A stretch of DNA of 64,000 bases from Chytriomyces cf. hyalinus JEL632 (GCA_025435555.1 JAIWWG010000024.1:124001-188000); one strand, 5' to 3'. Positions 34,446-46,310 are shown, counted from the first letter of the stretch. The notes: a model not told the origin generated them from the letters alone. Made by a program: numbers and translations.

Positions 34446-37400
34446 ATGGCATCCCCTGAAATCGCACACTTGAACCATTTGATCGAAACGGTGTTGGAGG
34501 CACTTTCTCGAGTGAAGCGAAACAGATCTTCTCTAAAGCGGCTGACAGCAAGAGCGCATTCGATCATGCTCGCAGTGAATGAATTTGTCCGGTTGGATTC
34601 TGTGGCGAAAGCGGAAGTCGTGGCACCCATACCAACATCCATCAAACGAATTCTGAACGTTTTCTTGGAGTTGATGAAGGCGCTTGAAACGTTCGTTCAG
34701 AAGCAAGGGTCGACTAAGGTGCAGTGTGGCGCCGTGGTGATCTCAATCAATCAAGCTGATTATGCAATTCACAGTTCATGAACAGCTTTGTTAATCGGGA
34801 GCCAATCGCAGCCAGGATATCGCAGTTTAACCAAGAAATGACAGCAATTGCTCAAGATTTGACCTTGTCGATTGAAGTGGACTCCAAAGCGTGGGCGGAT
34901 GAGGACCGAGAAGACCGAAAATCTGACCAGGAAGAGTTGGATCACACGCTGCAGCATCTAGTCGATAACGACTACAAGGTATATCTGCCTTATGCATCAC
35001 CGCTCGTGTCATTGGATGTAATTGCTTTCCTCTTTAGATTTTAAACGCACTGGAACTTAAACAAGTGGAATATTTCGAAGCTATGGAGGTGTGTTGTGAA
35101 TGCGCGCGCGTTTTCGATCGTATTCTGATTCTTGAAGACGCAACCCGAAAAAACTTAGGCTCTCGAAAAGAATATCGCTGACCATATTGACCGCAGCTTG
35201 GAACAAAAACTGGACCGCCTCTTTATGGAACGGGCACTCACATGCCTCCGCCGTGCCAGTGATTCACCTTCATCCACGAAGTCAAAACCACCACCCGAAT
35301 GGGTCCTCACATCCTGGGAAATCGAAATCGGCGAATCCATCTCCCACGGTGGATTTGGAGAAGTCTTGAAAGCAACTTGGCTCGGACACACTCAGGTTGC
35401 CGTCAAACGTCTGCATGTTCGCTTGGAGACTTCCAAATTGAAGGAAGACTTTTTAAGGGAAGTCAAGACGTGGTATCCCTTACGGCATCCGCATATTGTT
35501 CCACTGCTGGGAGCTTGTGCTACCGCCGAGCGGCCATTTATGGTTTCGCCGTTGATGGGACGTGGCCATGCGTTACAGTTTATGGACTGGTGCGGACAGC
35601 GCGATCGCAACCTTATCGAAGTGAAAGCTATAAAGTTGCTGTATGAGGTTTCTCTAGGAATGCAGTATCTGCATGCGAGAGGTGTTGTACATGGCGACTT
35701 GAAGGCCGTCAACATTTTGGTGAGTCTCACAATATAAGTTCGCCTCTCGACTAAAGTGTGCGCGTGTGTGTGTGTTTCCCAGATTGACAAAAATGAAAAT
35801 GCGTACGTCGCCGACTTTGGGTTTGCCGCTCTGAAGCAGTTCACATCTACAAGGAATACTGGAGCAGGTGCTGCCAGTTTCGGCGGCACTTTGCGGTGGA
35901 TGTCTCCCGAGAGATTGCAAGGATCGAAACTCAGTCCTCCCGTGGATGTGTACGCGTACTCAATGACGTGTTTTGAATTGTTGAGCGAGGGCGACGTTCC
36001 ATTCACAGGTTCTGGGTTTTGCTCGCAGATCTTTGTAACATGTTACTGACCGTGTAAAAATAGACTCCCCAGATGCCCTCCTGTACCAACATGTCGTCAA
36101 CGCGCATTTGCGACCCGAGAAGCCAAGCAGCTGTCATGAAACGTTTGCCGCAACTTCGAACCAACTTTTCCGCCTCATGCAAACTTGCTGGTCTCCCGAT
36201 CCTCTGGCACGTCCGTCTTTTTCATCCACGTCTGTTTCAATGAAGGCCATTTTGAAAGAGGCACAGTCCGTGCAGCAGAATCAGAATGCGACGGTAACGA
36301 ACCAAGACACAGGCCTAACACCAGTGGCAAAAACAGGAGCCGCAGAATCTGTAGGAAGAAACATACAACTCCCTGCAAAACATGAAGGACGCGGGCGTGA
36401 TCTTAGACAAGATCGCCATGGAGTCAGGCCGGTCAATTATGTTCGTGACCCGCATTCCCACGCCCACCGCTACACTCGGCGGCAACGTGACCCGTCGCAT
36501 CAAGGCGAGAGAGCAACCCAAGCCACCACTCGCAGAAATAAGAAAGAGGATGTACCTTCAAGCAATTCCGAAGATGAAAACATCTCAGAAAGTGATCTTT
36601 CAGATGATTCAAGCTCATTAGATGTCTCCTCCTTGTCCACGGCATCCTCACACACAAACGCAAGCTTCGATCAAGACGCAAAGAAATCAACTGATACTTT
36701 AGCCGTCACTGTGGAAGATTTACAATTCGAACCGGGAACGTGGGGAGCGTGGGTGTATAATCTGCTCCCAATTCTGCCTGTTGACTATCAAAAGGACGTT
36801 AAAGAAAAAGCGCACAAGTTTGCCAAACAACTAGCTCAAGAAGATGTCAAGCTGGAGGGCAGTGGCGCGTTTATTGACTTTCTGAAAGACGTCAAGAATG
36901 CTGGAGCTAAGGCCAGTGCTGCCTCTACTGTTGCTGCTGCTTCTACTCCTGCTTCTGCTACTGCTGCCGTTTCTGCTGCTTCTCCCGCTTCTGCAACTAC
37001 TCCGGCTTCTGCTATTACTGCTGCTTCTTCTGCTGCTTCTTCTGCTGCTTCTTCTGCTTCTGCTGCTCCTGCTGCTTCTGCTGCTGCTTCTGCTGATGCG
37101 TCTGCGTCTGCTGATGCTTCTGCTGCCGCTCCAGCTACCACTACTGCTACTGTTACTGGGCGAACGCTTTCGTCCACGTCATCCAAACCTAAGACAAACC
37201 AAAATGATGCCGACGTACCCAAAGATCTCGAAGCCATCTCGAAAATATCAAAAGCAAACAATGATCCCGAGACAAAAGAGATGGACACTTCTAGCGCGGG
37301 TTTGGGTCATTTCTTTGGATCTGAAGCAAAGAGCACGACTGTGATTTATTTTGACAACAAGTCGGGAAGAGCGAAGGTGCCATCCCATTTAAGTGACGCA

Positions 37401-38372
37401 CTTGAAGTGAAGAAAGCAATCCTGGCACAGGAGCTGCAGAAATTGCGCGAGCAGGAAAGAGTTGTTCGTGAGCAAGAACGCGCAATGTCACTGCAGCATC
37501 GGCAACAACAGGAACAACAACAACAGCAACAACAGGAACAACAACAGCTGCAACAACAGCTGCAGCATCGGCAACATCGGCAACAGCAGCAACATCAGCT
37601 GCAACAACAGCAACACAGACTGCAGCAAGAGCAAGAGCGCATGCGTCAACGAGAAAGGCAGCTTGCGCAGGCCGAAGTATTACTGCGCAAAAATGAGCAG
37701 CATCAGGCTCGCGAACTGGAAAGAGCCGTAAAACTGGAAATGCTGCAAAAGAAGGAGGAAATGCAGAGAGAATCTGTTGTTTCTTCCCCTTCATCATCTG
37801 AGAACAATCCAAACGGAGGATTCTTTCAAAACATGTGGGGATCCATGTTTGGACTGGGGGTGCGCCCAAGTACAGAACAAACACCACCTACCAGCCCCCG
37901 CGGACACAGTGGAACCCCAAAGCTGAGCGAAATGGCATCGGTGGAAACCGTGTTGAGTGATAGTCGCCAATCCAATGACGCTTCTTTCTCAAACGTGATT
38001 TCATTTCCCGATTTGAACGTTGCCCGAAGCGCAAGCGACACAATTAAGCCTCTTCCTTCTCCACCTACTATGAATGGTGGGCCACATGTTTGGAAGTTTC
38101 CTGAGCAGGGGCAGTCTCCACAACACCCCATGCATCCACACAGGCCGATGCACCCAATGTACCCACAAAATCCGGTTCAGCCGATACTTCCTCTGAACCC
38201 TTTCCATTCACAAAGTCCACCCAATCTCCTGCACCCAATTCATGTAACCCATCCACTGCTTCCTCCACATGTGCAGCAGCGCCAGTCTCAGCAGATCCCA
38301 CCGCACCTGGAATATCTTCATTTACCAACACCTCCGTCCCCGCCATCCCCCCTGCCTCCTCCGACATTTTGA
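34446..38372 (+). CDS. TKL-type protein kinase with N-terminal MLKL/HeLo-like helical bundle
   Basis: Exons 34446-34718, 34775-34978, 35038-35088, 35159-35719, 35783-36008 and 36064-38372 give about 1207 residues; 5' exons may be missing. Residues 1-140 are amphipathic helices (EIAHLNHLIETVLEALSRVK, TSIKRILNVFLELMKALETF, ISQFNQEMTAIAQDL) of the pattern seen in MLKL and HeLo-type four-helix bundles. The kinase (about 225-480) has a GGFGEV loop, VAVKRL, HGDLKAVNIL (HRD with G for R, common in TKL), DFGFA and WMSPE, so it looks catalytically competent. The tail has an Ala/Ser tract (about 715-800) and a Gln-rich coiled coil (about 890-1010), then a Pro-rich end. In animals the same bundle-kinase order makes the necroptosis effector MLKL; here that is only an analogy. 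Confidence 0.75.
36910..37150 (+). repeat. GCT/TCT-rich codon repeat encoding an Ala/Ser tract
   Basis: About 240 bp of GCT and TCT codons within the kinase tail, in frame. Confidence 0.85.
37495..37625 (+). repeat. CAA/CAG codon repeat encoding a Gln-rich tract
   Basis: Imperfect CAA/CAG repeats with interspersed His and Leu codons, in frame in the kinase tail. Confidence 0.85.
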
Positions 38373-38395
38373 AGCACCAGTATTAAATGTACTTC

Positions 38396-38401
38396 AATAA
38401 A
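38396..38401 (+). terminator. Polyadenylation signal AATAAA after the kinase gene
   Basis: AATAAA about 25 bp after the stop codon. Confidence 0.5.
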
Positions 38402-38470
38402 TGTATGATAAAGAAATTGTACCCCTGGCCACAATTCAATGCAGTGGTTTGTTACGCAAAAGACAAAAAG

Positions 38471-38541
38471 TGCATCAGCCGGGAATCGAACCCGGGACTA
38501 CCGCGTGGCAGGCGATAATTATACCACTAAACCACTGATGC
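38471..38541 (-). tRNA. tRNA-Gly (anticodon GCC)
   Basis: Seventy-one bases on the minus strand form a cloverleaf without an intron. Acceptor GCATCAG pairs perfectly with CTGATGC, the discriminator is A, and the anticodon loop CTGCCAC holds GCC. The B-box GGTTCGATTCC is intact. A Ty3/gypsy LTR begins 8 bp upstream of its 5' end. Confidence 0.96.
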
Positions 38542-38549
38542 TTGGAAAT

Positions 38550-38741
38550 TGTTGCGTAATAACGCCACTTCCTCCATTGTGTCCATTTTACTTGACTTTA
38601 ATTTTTCCTTCAAAATTCCGGAGATAGAAACTTCTCGAAAACAACAAAGTTCAAATCACCCTCACCACAGCAGTATAAAAGCCAGTGTCCTTCTACCAAT
38701 AAAGATCATCTATCAACCAACATTGCTTTATTTCCGTAACA
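38550..38741 (+). repeat. 5' LTR of Ty3/gypsy element A
   Basis: About 192 bp starting TGTTGCG and ending CGTAACA, which are near-inverted ends of the TG...CA type. A TATA-like sequence (AGTATAAAAG) and an AATAAAG lie inside. The primer-binding site follows two bases later. Confidence 0.7.
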
Positions 38742-38743
38742 TT

Positions 38744-38755
38744 TGGTAGCATCGG
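38744..38755 (+). other. Primer-binding site of element A
   Basis: TGGTAGCATCGG directly after the LTR. The same 12 bases follow the LTR of the minus-strand relative at 41957-41968. A tRNA ending CCGATGCTACCA would match; an A1:U72 acceptor pair of this kind is typical of initiator Met-tRNA (inference). Confidence 0.6.
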
Positions 38756-41112
38756 CTAGATGTCCTCCTCCTCTACCAGCCCAGAATCCATGACCAACGA
38801 GCCATTTGCTGCTTCCCAAGCCTTAACATTCTTTGCCGACGTAAATGGCCGTATTGTGACCACCAATGACATTGTATCAACCTTGGATGAACTTGTTCAG
38901 TTCATGAACACACTCAAGACCCGTGACACTGCCAGCTTTGCAACCTCACCAAAACCAATTGAAGAAACCAAGCTCCTGTCTCGAAAGGACTTCCGTATGC
39001 CAAGTATCAAGCCACTACCATTCAGTGGAAAACTTGGAAACAGACCTGCCCATGAAATCCAGAACATTCTTGACGACTACCTTGAACGTAACTTGGAGAA
39101 CTGCCGTCTCTACAACCTTGCACCTGATATCAACTCAATTACTCACAATGGCCAACCGACATATGTTCAATTTGTTTCCTCTGGACTTACCGACACTGCA
39201 CGCCAACGCTGGAGACAATTACCAGAATCAACAAGAGATGAAATGACTTGGCCAGAATACGCCCAATGGATCAACAAACGTTTCGGATCTCAGCTAGCAC
39301 TCTCCCAAGCCATTGACGCATTGGACACCATTCAGCAAACAGGATCAGCAGTCATCTACTCAAGTGCCTTCAATGAATTAGTATCTGCAACTTCTTCTGC
39401 CAATGTTCACCTTCCCGAAGCCTTCCTTTGTGTAAAGTACCTCAATGGACTCAAGCCACATCTTCAAGTGATTCCAGAACTCGGTAACATCTCTGGTGAC
39501 CTCAGTAAGCTCCAAGCAGAAGCAGAACGCCTTGATGATGTGTACTACCGACGAAACATGCGTTCCAAGACCTCAGCCTATCCTCGTAACCGTTTCAAGC
39601 TCCAAGCCCAACAAGTTCCTCCAGCCAGTCACTCTCCTGGACCTTTCCAGAATGAGCCCATGGACCTAGATGCTCTGCAGCAAGGGAGGCCTTCCAGACT
39701 TCTCACTCCAGTCCAGAAAGCTGAATACCGTTCAAAAGGATGGTGTGTTTATTGTCAGTCCAAAGATCATTCAATCGACAAGTGTAGCAAGCTCAAGAAC
39801 AAAGTTACCTTTGAAGAAAGACCACGACCCAGCCGATCCTTCCATCAAGAAAGACACCCTTCAGTCAATCATGCCACACAAGCAGATTCAGACTCAGAGC
39901 CAACAATTGATGAAAGTGCCTGTTGAAAGCCTTGTTCTCAGCAAGCCCTGCCAACCTTTACCCTCAGTCTCAGCCTTACCAGAAAACAAAACAACGGAAA
40001 ATTTTACCTCTGATTGCCCCCGTCAAACAAACGCAGCCACACTATCCCTCCACCACCTGCAAGAACGCACCAACCAGCCAGGACTACTCATTTGCCAAGG
40101 TGTAATCAATCACCAGCCAGTATCCATTCTCATTGACTCTGGAGCCAATCCCAGTTTCATTCAATCCAAATATGCCAGCAGCTACGTGGACAAGAATTCC
40201 AGTACCGTATTGATCAAATTGGCAGACAAAACAATGATTCGAGGGCATTGTACCCTCCCAATTCCCTTTATTGTCAAAGACAATGAATTCCAAGATTCCC
40301 ATTCCTTCACGGCAGTCCCGTCTCTAGCCTACGACCTGATCCTTGGAAAGGACTGGTTAAACAAACATAATCCTGTTATCGACTGGCCGTCAAATACCGT
40401 AAAGATCAAAAACCATACCTGGACCTGCGCCACTCCAAGAAAAATTCCAGAGATCCTGTCAGCAATACAGTTCAAGAAAATCATCCGTAAACCCATGCAC
40501 GACATGCTGTGTGGAGTCCTAATTCCTTCCGAGCCTTCGAATGGCCCTTCGCAATTGACTACTGAAGATAGCAATCAGCTTGACAGAGAAGCAAAATCGA
40601 AATTGAATCCAGACCTGCAGCAGCTTTTGGATCGTTATCCAAAAGTGTTTAGTACATTCGAGGGACTCCCTCCATCCAGAACCACCGACCTGAAGATTGA
40701 AACAAGCCCAGAATCCACGCCACCATGGCGACCAATTTATCCAATGAACGAGAAAGAGTTGTCAACCCTCCGAGACGAGCTCGATTTCCTACTCAAGCAT
40801 GGCCGAATCAAAGAACCCATTTCACCGTATGGAGCCCCAGTATTCTTTGTCAAACAAAAGGACAAACTCAGATTAGTTTTTGACTACCGAGCATTGAACA
40901 AACTCACTGTCAAGAATCGAGCACCCTTGCCCAACATTCTGGAGTCCCTAGACCGCCTGGGAAAAGCCAAATTCTTCAGCAAAATTGACCTTGCCTCTGG
41001 TTACCATTAAATAAGAATTCTACCTGCCGACACACACAAGACTGCATTTCGAACAAAGTACGGACATTTCGAATGGATCGTGATGCCATTTGGACTTGCA
41101 AACGCACCCGGA

Positions 41113-41969
41113 AGTTTCTCAGCTTCATACTGAAGGTGGTCGAGATCGTCTTCAATAGCAAAAATGGCAGGATTACTACGGATGTGGAACTTGAGACCTT
41201 GGAGGTATTTGACGCAGAGATGCCTGGCTGGGTAATCGATTCCTGAGGCGGCAATGGCAGAGACAAGTTCGTTGAATTTGCAGGAGTAGGTTACTGCTGA
41301 GCTGGTTTGTTGGAGGTCCTCCATGGCTTCGATAGCTTGTTTCAAGCTCAGATGAGAACCGAAAGTTCTCTTGATCCAGGCGGCGTATTCGTTCCAGGAC
41401 ATACAGAATCGTTCTGTTTCGGACAGGCGGCGCCAGTATATGCGTGCGTTACTGCATAGGCCTTCGGAGACAAAATGTACGTATGTTGGTTGGTCTTGTT
41501 TAGTAATGTGGTCAGTAGATAGAGCGAAACCATGGAGTCTGCAGGTTGAGGATGAGCGATCGAGGTAATCGTCGAGGTAGTTTTGTATTTCATGGGCTGG
41601 CCTATTTCGATGGTTCCCAGAGAATTCGAGAGGTTTGATTGATGGCATTCTGAAGATAGGTAGTCGACGTTGAGCTGGGACTGGGGCATTAGATTCGTCC
41701 AGGATGGCCTGGTTGATAGTTGGGGCTGGTACTGGTACTGGAGGGTTGAGAGGTTCGCGTTCACGTAGGGTAGTTACTTCAGCAAACAGTCTTTGGACAG
41801 CTTCAGTCAGTTGGGCCAACTGAGTTTCGTACTGCTGGATGATGTGGTCTTGATTACGGTCATTTGGGGTTTCTGGGTTCATTATGGACGGCTGGAAGGC
41901 AAGTATTTCTTTGGGACTTAGACGGTTGGTTGGAGGTTTCTTGGATGGAGGGATTTCCGATGCTACCAA
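41113..41969 (-). mobile_element. Ty3/gypsy fossil B: gag fragment
   Basis: A minus-strand gag frame starting right after the primer-binding site. It shares FRMPSIKPL, NRPAHEIQN and AEFNELVSA-like stretches with gag of element A but belongs to a different subfamily. It is incomplete, ending where it abuts element A, so no zinc knuckle or pol follows on this side. Confidence 0.8.
41957..41968 (-). other. Primer-binding site after the minus-strand LTR
   Basis: TGGTAGCATCGG on the minus strand, identical to that of element A. Confidence 0.6.
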
Positions 41970-41970
41970 T

Positions 41971-42350
41971 TGATAGGGAATTGACCAAGAGCTGCGGCGT
42001 GGCTACGTGATCAATTAAGGAGTTTGGATTGAGTTGGAGAGTGCTAAGAACAGAGAGAAGATTGAGAGGAGACTGCTCTTTATTGAAGTGATAACGTGCG
42101 CTTTAAATAGCATTACTGAATAAAGAGGAAAGAAACGATTGGTGATGAGGCGTTGTGGAGGTGATGTCATTGTGTACAGTCAAGAAACGATTGGTGATGA
42201 GGCATTGTGGAGGTGATGTCATTGTGTACAGTCAAGAAACGATTGGTGATGAGGCATTGTGGAGGTGATGTCATTGTGTACGGTCAAGAAAAAGAGTGTC
42301 CATTGTTCTCAATTAGAGACGCGTGACGGAATCAAGTTGATTACGTAACA
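41971..42350 (-). repeat. LTR of the minus-strand Ty3/gypsy element
   Basis: About 380 bp on the minus strand from TGTTACGTAA to the primer-binding site. Its start resembles the LTR of element A (TGTTGCGTAA). It includes a three-fold 52-bp tandem repeat and an AATAAAG. It lies between a pol frame upstream and a gag frame downstream. Confidence 0.65.
42133..42288 (-). repeat. Three tandem 52-bp units inside the LTR
   Basis: Three units of 52 bp with only one or two substitutions between them, in the upstream (U3-like) half of the LTR. Confidence 0.92.
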
Positions 42351-45300
42351 CCCGCCTCCAAGAGCGTACGCGATGAAAAAGGCAGTGAACTGGGTGGAGG
42401 TTTATCTTGTTGGATTCGACGGAGTAATTCTGGCGTAGCATTCAACCAACAGTTGAACACTGGATGATGATCCTTCCATTGCACAAGTACTTGTTGTTGA
42501 CCTTCAAGAGTGCGGGAAGAAAGGACCTTGTCGATAGCCCGAACGGCAATAGACTGATGTTCAAGAGGATGCTTAGCGGCGTCAAAGAAGTAAGGTTTGA
42601 GTTTTTCAGGATGGAAGACAGGGTGAATTCCCCAATCTCGTGGTAAGTCAAGCTTGCATGACGGGGCTGCTCCGACTAGTTCGATGATTCGGTAAGGTCC
42701 GGAGTATTGTTCTGAAAGTTTGTTGGTTTGGCAGTAACGAAGGTTGGGAGGTTTGAATTCCTTGGCGGATATAAGAACGAGGTCTCCGACTTGGAATGGT
42801 GAACGAAGGCGTTTTCGGTTTGCAATTGCAGCGTACTTGTCTTGTGAATCGCGAATTCGATCCTTGACGACTTGGTACTCAGCCCGAACATCCTTGATGG
42901 TTAACGGGGCAGAGAAAGGTATGTCAATATTGATCATAGAGCGAGGATGTCGTCCGTATTCGAGGTAGAAAGGTGTGTAGCCAGTACTTGAGTTGACAGT
43001 GTCGTTGATACCAAACTCAATCTTGGGCAAATGCTCGTCCCAGTCGTCTTGGTAAGGGGCGACAAAATGTCGGAGGGCTTGGAGGACCCAGTCGTTTTTT
43101 TGTTCAGTTTGGCCGTCAGTTTGTGGATGCGAGGAGGTAGAGATGGTGAGCTTTATCTTGAGGGAGTTGCAGAGTTCTTGCCAGAAGTTGGAGGTGAACT
43201 TGACGTCGCGGTCAGAGATGAAGTGGACTGGAATGCCGTGGTGAGGGAAGATGTGTAACTCAAACAGGTTGGCAATGTCGCGTGCAGTAGAGGTGGTGTG
43301 GCATGGGATGAGTCTTGTGCGTTTAGTTCCAGAGTCGACGACTACCATAAGAGAATCGTATCCAGACTTGGTGAGTGGGAGCTTGGTCATGAAGTCCATT
43401 GAGCAGGTGTGCCATGGATAAGGTGGGACATCGTGAGGCTGGAGGAGTCCGTATGGAGCGTGACGAGCTACCTTGAGGCGTTGGCAGTTGTCACAGTTTT
43501 GGCAAAGGCGCTGGACGTCGCTGTGAAGCTTGGGCCAGTGGAAGTAGCGAGTGAGTCGTTCTGAGGTACGTTCCCAGTTGTTGTGGATGGCTGGACCGTA
43601 AGAGTGAGCTTTTTCAAGAAGTGAGTGACGGAGAGGGGCTGGGACATAGAGACGGGCGTGAGTCTTGTCAACGTAGTGGAGGAGTCCATCTCGTAGGCGG
43701 TAACGTGCTATCTGAGAGACTAGGTGCTTGGGAGCTTTGGATGGGTCGTTATCGAATGTGTCTGGATTCAGTGGATCAACAAGGTATTGTGCGATTTCTA
43801 GGAACTGAGGGTCGGTAGTGTTCATGTCCTTGATGTCGGCCGTGAGGTCATCAGTGATTGTCAAGGAGGTTGTATTGAGGAGAAGGTATGATTCTGGTAC
43901 TTGGAGGATGGTGTGGACAGAGTTCTTGTAGGTGTTGACTTGAACGGATGCATCTGTAGCGAAGCGGCGCCTTGACAGTGCGTCAGCAATGGTATTCCAC
44001 TCCCCCGGTGTCCACTGAATCTGGAAATCGTAGGCGAGAAGGTCAGCGAGCCAACGGTGATGGACGGGGCGGAGCTTGGGTTGCGTGAGAATGTGGCGGA
44101 GGGACTGGTGGTCTGTGAAGGCGAGGACGTTGTTTCCGAGGAGGTACTGACGGTAGTATCTGAGACATTCGACGAGGGCGAGGATTTCACCCATGTAGGG
44201 ATGATAACGAGTTTCTTCTGGCTTGAGTTTGCGGGAGTAGTAGGCGATGGGCTGATCGATGCCATTGGAGTCAGGCTGAGCAATGTATCCCCCAACAGCG
44301 CGGGCGGACCAGTCAGTGTACAGGTGGACAGGAAGTTCTGGATTGAAGATGGCGAGCATGGCTGGGGATGAGAGGAGGGTCTTGATTTCGCGGAAGTGAT
44401 GACGCGCTGTGTCATTCCATTTGTCGGTAAAGGAGGTAGTCTTGTGGTCTCGTAGGAGGTCAGAGAGAGGCGCGACAAGTGAGGCGTGACCTTTGATGAA
44501 GCGATGGACAGTATTGGCAAGGCCGAGGAAGGAGCGGAGTTCTGAGAAAGAGGTAGGTTCCTCAAAATCTCTGATGGACTGAGTTCTGGAAGGAAGGACA
44601 GAGACTGATCCTCTATTGATTTGATAACCGAGATATTCGAGTTGTGTCTGGAAGAAGGAACACTTGGAGAGGCGTAGGTGGAGTTTGTGGTTTTGGAGTC
44701 GCTGGAGTACCATGTCGACATGGCGGAGATGGTCTTGTTCATTGTCAGAGAAGATGAGGATGTTGTCGATGTAGACTATGACAAAGACGTCAATGAAGTC
44801 TTGGAAGATTGTGCTGAGTGTGGTCTGGAAAACACCTGGAGCATTGGCGAGGCCAAAGGGCATAACAACCCATTCATAGTGGCCGTATTTAGTGCGGAAG
44901 GCAGTTTTGGGGATGTCAGATTCTACAATCCTGATTTGATGGAAACCGGACTTGCAGTCGGCTTTGGTAAAGAATTTGGCCTTGGAGAGGCAGTCGAGGG
45001 ATTCTAGGATGTTGGGAAGGGCGGCGCGGTTCTTGACGGTCAGTCTGTTGATGGCGCGGTAGTCGAATACAAGGCGGAGTTTGTCTTTCTGTTTGACAAA
45101 GAAGACAGGGGCGCCAAAGGGCGAGGTGGAAGGTCTGATGCGGTGATGCTTGAGGAGGTAGGTAAGTTCTTCTTGAAGAGCCTTCAGTTCTGGAGCGCTC
45201 ATGGGATAGATGGGTCGGTAGGGAGGTTCAGCACTTGCTGTTGGATCGAGGTCAATTTTCATGTCAGTAGGTCGGGACGGAGGAAGGCCTTCAAAAGGCG

Positions 45301-45949
45301 CGAAGACATCTGGGTACTTGGAGACCAGTTCTTGGACGTTAGGAGGGAGGGACTTGCAGACAGCTTCATCTTTTTCGTCGATCTCGGCTGAGGTAGTGGT
45401 GGTTGATACTTCTTGTTCTTCAGGTATTATGGCACCAAGGAAGTCATCAGGCTGTAGGGTTTCAAGGAGGTTCAGAAATTGGTTGGCAGTAAGGATCTCC
45501 GGCGTGGAGCGTGGGGAGCGGCATTTCCAGCTGTGTGGACCAATGCAGACTTGGTTTGTCGGCCAGTCGATAGAGGGATTGTGGGCGTCAAGCCAGTCCT
45601 TTCCGAGGATCAGGTCATACGCGAGTTCAGGAACGGTAGTGAAAGAGCGAGAGTCGCTAAAGGTAGTGTCATTTATTTTCAGTTTAAGGGTTTCGGTACG
45701 CTGGCCCTTAACTATGGATCCATCAGCTAGCTTGATCTTGCAGGCCTGAGGAATGAGAGATTTATCTTGGAGGAACGGTAGGTTGGAACGGATGAAACTG
45801 GGGTTGGCACCAGAGTCAATGAGGATGGAAACATGATGATCATTGATGGTTCCTTGGCAGATGAGGAGGCCAGGAGTGTCAGAATATGGGGCATAGTGTT
45901 CAGACTTGACGTGGTACATGTTGAATATCAGTCTCAAGTGATGGAGCAC
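42341..45949 (-). mobile_element. Ty3/gypsy chromovirus fossil C: pol with protease, RT, RNase H, integrase and chromodomain
   Basis: One long open frame of about 1200 codons on the minus strand. In order it has an aspartic protease ([10 protein letters not shown]), a reverse transcriptase ([21 protein letters not shown]), an RNase H, an integrase with zinc-binding HHCC and a core domain (IPVHFISDRDVKF), and a C-terminal chromodomain-like segment (VLVQWKDHHPVFNCWLN). Chromodomains define the chromovirus branch. The pol part looks nearly whole, but no gag precedes it, so the element is broken at its 5' side. The pol frame ends within the first bases of the LTR. It is the youngest-looking of the three pieces. 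Confidence 0.9.
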
Positions 45950-46244
45950 TGTTTACTTCAATAAAGGTTAAGTCTCCCTGATTCATCTCTTATTCTCTAC
46001 TGCAGATAAAGAAGAGTCACGCACCTCACCATTCCACCAACCTCAATACATATGGGCATGAATTATGACATTGAGTAGGGTAAACGTCTAGTAGATACTA
46101 TAACAAGGAATGAATACACGAATACACGTGTTCTATGAAGGGTGCGGACTTGTAGATGATGATAGCTTATTTCACTACATGACTTCAACTATTCTTGCTC
46201 TGATCAAGCATAAAGATGGTTGAAAGTAATTGTCTGGAATATAT

Positions 46245-46310
46245 ATGATGCTGGCCTAGTTGTTAAGGTTCGCGACTACAGACCAACAGGTCCTGGTTCA
46301 ACCCACACTC
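46245..46310 (+). other. tRNA-like segment, possible SINE head or tRNA fossil
   Basis: TGGCCTAGTTGTTAAGG resembles an A-box and GGTTCAACCC a B-box, about 30 bp apart as in tRNA genes. The acceptor stem does not pair, so it is not a working tRNA. Confidence 0.45.

Larger units (their letters stand above)
38550..41112 (+). mobile_element. Ty3/gypsy (Metaviridae) fossil A: LTR, gag, protease, start of reverse transcriptase
   Basis: After the LTR and primer-binding site comes a gag frame (38760-39926) with a capsid-like region and a CX2CX4HX4C zinc knuckle. An overlapping pol frame in the +1 register follows, carrying the aspartic protease motif [10 protein letters not shown] and the front of the reverse transcriptase. 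The overlap is of the kind this family uses for frameshifting. The element is broken: it stops within the reverse transcriptase, where it meets an oppositely oriented relative, and has about one or two further breaks. RNase H, integrase and the 3' LTR are absent. It is a moderately old fossil, since gag is still readable throughout. Confidence 0.85.

Noticed and set aside
36836-37288. Minus-strand Ala/Glu-rich frame
   Set aside because: Created by the GCT/TCT repeat of the kinase tail read backwards.
43861-44742. 293-codon minus-strand frame, Ser/Pro-rich
   Set aside because: An alternative frame inside the retroelement pol region.
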